Shown here: positions 23,196 to 24,985 of the stretch, in pieces | Layout: every line of letters begins with the position of its first letter | Position numbering within the stretch: position 1 is the first letter of the stretch | DNA from: Sulfuricella sp. | Lineage (GTDB): Bacteria > Pseudomonadota > Gammaproteobacteria > Burkholderiales > Sulfuricellaceae | Length of the DNA stretch: 24,985 bases | Assembly: GCA_019911785.1 (NCBI GenBank) | Contig: JAIOJM010000304.1 | Coordinates: forward strand, 1-24,985 | Reading direction: 5' to 3' | Translations under genes and position numbers: made by a program | Notes under the pieces: model-generated | What the model was told of the DNA's origin: nothing | The model's database searches: none | Seen by the model: only the letters and a program-made list of their open reading frames with translations

Positions 23196-23777
23196 TTACT
23201 TTGCCAGCGGCTGGGAATGCTCGCGATGACGCCGCCAGTTTTCGAGGTAGGCGGCCGTCAGCTCCCGGTTGCCGCGGAAGATCAGCAGATTCTCCGCATT
23301 CTTGAACTGCGCGGCATGGGTGAAGTTGAAGCTGCCGGTGATCACCACCGGGTTGGCGCTGCCGGCATCGATCACCATCACCTTGTTGTGGGCGCTGTCG
23401 TGCTGGCTGTCGACGAATACCGGGACGCCGCCGGCCGCAACCGTCGGCACCTTGCTGCGCTCCATTCTCCGTATCTGTTCCGCATCCGTGACGACCCGGA
23501 CATCCACGCCGCGCTGCTTGGCGCTGATCAGCGCCTGGGCGATTTCCCGGTTGGTGAAGCTGAATGTCTGCACCAGCACCTGCTTCTGCGCATGATCGAT
23601 GGCCAGCACGATCTGGCCGGCGGCATCGTCCTCGGGGGTGAACAGCACCTGCACCGTGCCGCTGACAGCGACGGCGTGGCTTCTGATGCCTTGCGCCTGC
23701 TCGAAGGCGGAAGCCGAAGCGGTGAAAAGCAGCGCCAGGGACAGGAACAGGGCGTGCCGGGGGGGACTTTTCAGCAT
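23196..23777 (-). CDS. secreted phospholipase D-family protein (Nuc-like, single HKD motif)
   Basis: This 193-residue protein has a signal peptide (LFLSLALLFTASASA, likely cut before Phe25) and one PLD motif: H130-N-K132 with D137, then ITGSFNFTHAAQFKNAEN. The size and single motif fit the Nuc/endonuclease or PLD-like group, which dimerises to form one active site and cleaves phosphodiesters by a phosphohistidine intermediate. It should act in the periplasm or outside the cell. ATG 23777 follows AAAGGA at six bases; the longer frame from 23822 would spoil the signal peptide. It converges on the polyphosphate operon and is divergent from msrA. Whether the substrate is DNA or lipid cannot be told. 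Confidence 0.88.
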   Translation of the reverse strand: MLKSPPRHALFLSLALLFTASASAFEQAQGIRSHAVAVSGTVQVLFTPEDDAAGQIVLAIDHAQKQVLVQTFSFTNREIAQALISAKQRGVDVRVVTDAEQIRRMERSKVPTVAAGGVPVFVDSQHDSAHNKVMVIDAGSANPVVITGSFNFTHAAQFKNAENLLIFRGNRELTAAYLENWRRHREHSQPLAK

Positions 23778-23872
23778 AATTATCCTTTCCGTTGGGTGCG
23801 GTTCCCGGGCGGAGCCGAACACCCGAAGATCGGCTATTATGCACGATACGGAATAACAGCGAAGGGCGAATG

Positions 23873-24403
23873 ATGAGCCAAGACAGGGAAACCGCCACCC
23901 TCGCGGGCGGATGCTTCTGGTGCCTGGAGGCGGTGTTCGAACTGCTTGAGGGCGTGGAGAAGGTCGAGTCGGGCTATACCGCCGGCAACACCCTCAACCC
24001 CGGCTACGAGGAGATTTGCAGCGGAACCACCGGCCATGCCGAGGCGGTGCGGATCACCTTCGACCCGGCAGTGATTTCCTTCCGGGAATTGCTGGAAGTT
24101 TTTTTCGCGATTCACGACCCCACCACCCTGAACCGCCAGGGCAATGACGTGGGCAGCCAGTACCGCTCCGCCATCTTTACCCACAGCCCGGAGCAGAAGA
24201 TGATCGCGGAAGAGGTGGTCGCGGGGATCCCCTCCGCCGTGACTGAAATTGCGCCCGCCGGAATTTTTTACCTGGCGGAGGACTATCACCAGGAATATTT
24301 CAGGGCCCACGGCGACCAACCCTATTGCCGATTCGTGGTTGCTCCCAAGGTGGCAAAACTGAAGGAGAAATTCAAATCCAGGCTGAAGGGCGGGTCGGCC
24401 TAG
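23873..24403 (+). CDS. msrA: peptide-methionine (S)-S-oxide reductase
   Basis: This 176-residue MsrA has the active-site motif GGCFWC with the nucleophile Cys14, plus the conserved GYTAGNTLNPGYEEIC, TGHAEAVRI, HDPTTLNRQGNDVGSQYRS and EDYHQEYF blocks. It reduces methionine-S-sulfoxide in proteins with thioredoxin as reductant. Cys17 replaces the more common Gly of GCFWG and, with a cysteine near the C terminus (YCRFVV), could resolve the disulfide. ATG 23873 is preferred because it lies seven bases after AGG; ATG 23870 is an equally possible neighbour. No signal peptide is seen, so it is cytosolic. It is divergent from the PLD gene with a 95-base gap. Confidence 0.93.
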   Translation: MSQDRETATLAGGCFWCLEAVFELLEGVEKVESGYTAGNTLNPGYEEICSGTTGHAEAVRITFDPAVISFRELLEVFFAIHDPTTLNRQGNDVGSQYRSAIFTHSPEQKMIAEEVVAGIPSAVTEIAPAGIFYLAEDYHQEYFRAHGDQPYCRFVVAPKVAKLKEKFKSRLKGGSA

Positions 24404-24480
24404 CCGACTGGAGATCGATTGTTTTCTGAATCGGCCATCCCTGCCTCAACCATCAACGCCTAAGTGACCTATCTGATTGT

Positions 24481-24985
24481 ATGAATGCTTCGTCTGAACC
24501 CCACTCCAGAATTTTCCTGCTGAGCCATATGCGCGCCTTTACCACTCTGGCAGGGCATATTCTCGGCTCGCACCCGCAGATCAATGGCTACTATGAAATG
24601 CATATCAGCTATGAGGACGCATCCGCGCTGGATAAGCAGCTTGATGTGTTCCTGGAAAGCGATGTGCTCAAGGAGAACAGCCGTTATCTTTTCGACAAGC
24701 TGCTACACAACGACTATCTGTTGAAGCCAGAGCAGTTTGGTCTGGCGAATATGAAGATACTGATCTCGCTGCTGGAACCGGAACACACGATCAAAAGCAT
24801 CGTCAATCTGTTTGCACAAAAAGAGATCGAGGATCTTTACGCCTCACCCGTTGAGGCGGCGAACTACTATATCGCACGGGTCCAAGCGCTCGCCGACTTC
24901 AGCCGGACTGCCAATCAGCCCTATTACTATTTCGATGCCGAGCTGTTTCAGCGCGCGCCGGAGATACTGCTTCCCAGGCTATCGG
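24481..24985 (+). CDS. sulfotransferase-like protein (5' part, cut by window end)
   Basis: An open frame from ATG 24481 runs to the window end (168 codons). Its start, RIFLLSHMRAFTTLAGHILG followed by SHPQINGYYEMH, resembles the N-terminal strand-loop-helix of sulfotransferases, where the loop binds the 5'-phosphosulfate of PAPS. The usual GxxRSGTT glycine/arginine pattern is only partly kept (SHMRAFTTL), so it may be a divergent member. The 77 bases after msrA show no terminator, so the two might be co-transcribed. No strong ribosome binding site precedes the start. The family is probable; the acceptor is unknown. Confidence 0.65.
   Translation, partial: MNASSEPHSRIFLLSHMRAFTTLAGHILGSHPQINGYYEMHISYEDASALDKQLDVFLESDVLKENSRYLFDKLLHNDYLLKPEQFGLANMKILISLLEPEHTIKSIVNLFAQKEIEDLYASPVEAANYYIARVQALADFSRTANQPYYYFDAELFQRAPEILLPRLS

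Noticed and set aside
1..24985. CRISPR arrays, tRNA or rRNA genes, and insertion sequences
   Set aside because: No regularly spaced direct repeats, cloverleaf-like genes, rRNA stretches or transposase frames were recognised on reading both strands.

Overview
The window looks like a chromosomal segment of a betaproteobacterium, possibly a Nitrosomonadales-type lineage (Sulfuricella/Gallionella/Thiobacillus-like). The basis is the moderately high G+C coding style, the PilE/PilA-type pilin behind a sigma-54 promoter, GTAGGAGCG-type REP repeats, and a double-domain PPK2. The genus is inference; no rRNA or tRNA gene is present to anchor it.

Layout. (1) 1-2060, plus strand: a run of toxin-antitoxin-type genes. 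These are an orphan HigA-like HTH protein, a UPF0175/DUF3368 pair, and an MntA/HepT pair whose HepT has lost its catalytic segment. (2) 2050-8716, plus strand: a surface-polysaccharide block with a Wzt ATPase carrying a C-terminal glycan-recognition domain, a methyltransferase joined to a kinase-like C-terminal region (WbdD-like in composition), a GT2-WbsX fusion and a GT4 glycosyltransferase. No Wzm permease is in the window. (3) 8764-15614, minus strand: an AT-rich methyltransferase, a GT2, an SDR epimerase, a GT4, a DPM1-like GT2 and a large GT-C/TMTC-like membrane protein. The last lies directly downstream of a type IV pilin gene (15768-16193). The pilin gene has a good sigma-54 promoter and a strong terminator. 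(4) 16194-17577: a gene-poor stretch with a perfect 12-bp-arm palindrome, the 3' remnant of an HD-GYP-type gene cut at a REP-like repeat, then a PP2C phosphatase and a second REP-like repeat. (5) 17618-18874, minus strand: an MgtC/DUF4010 membrane protein, divergent from (6). (6) 18976-23075, plus strand: a tightly overlapping operon of SixA phosphatase, orphan ParA ATPase, CYTH-CHAD protein and polyphosphate:AMP phosphotransferase, closed by a long REP-type inverted repeat followed by T8. (7) 23196-24985: a periplasmic PLD-family protein (minus), MsrA (plus) and the start of a sulfotransferase-like gene (plus, cut by the window end).

How it fits together. Regions 2 and 3 supply glycosyltransferases, sugar and cap modification and export for a surface glycan. 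The placement of the GT-C protein beside pilin makes pilin glycosylation a plausible job for part of region 3. Region 6 is a polyphosphate module. Its most interesting aspect is a ParA/McdA-like ATPase translationally coupled to a CHAD (polyphosphate-binding) protein, which suggests a system for positioning or partitioning polyphosphate granules. That role is inferred from gene context.
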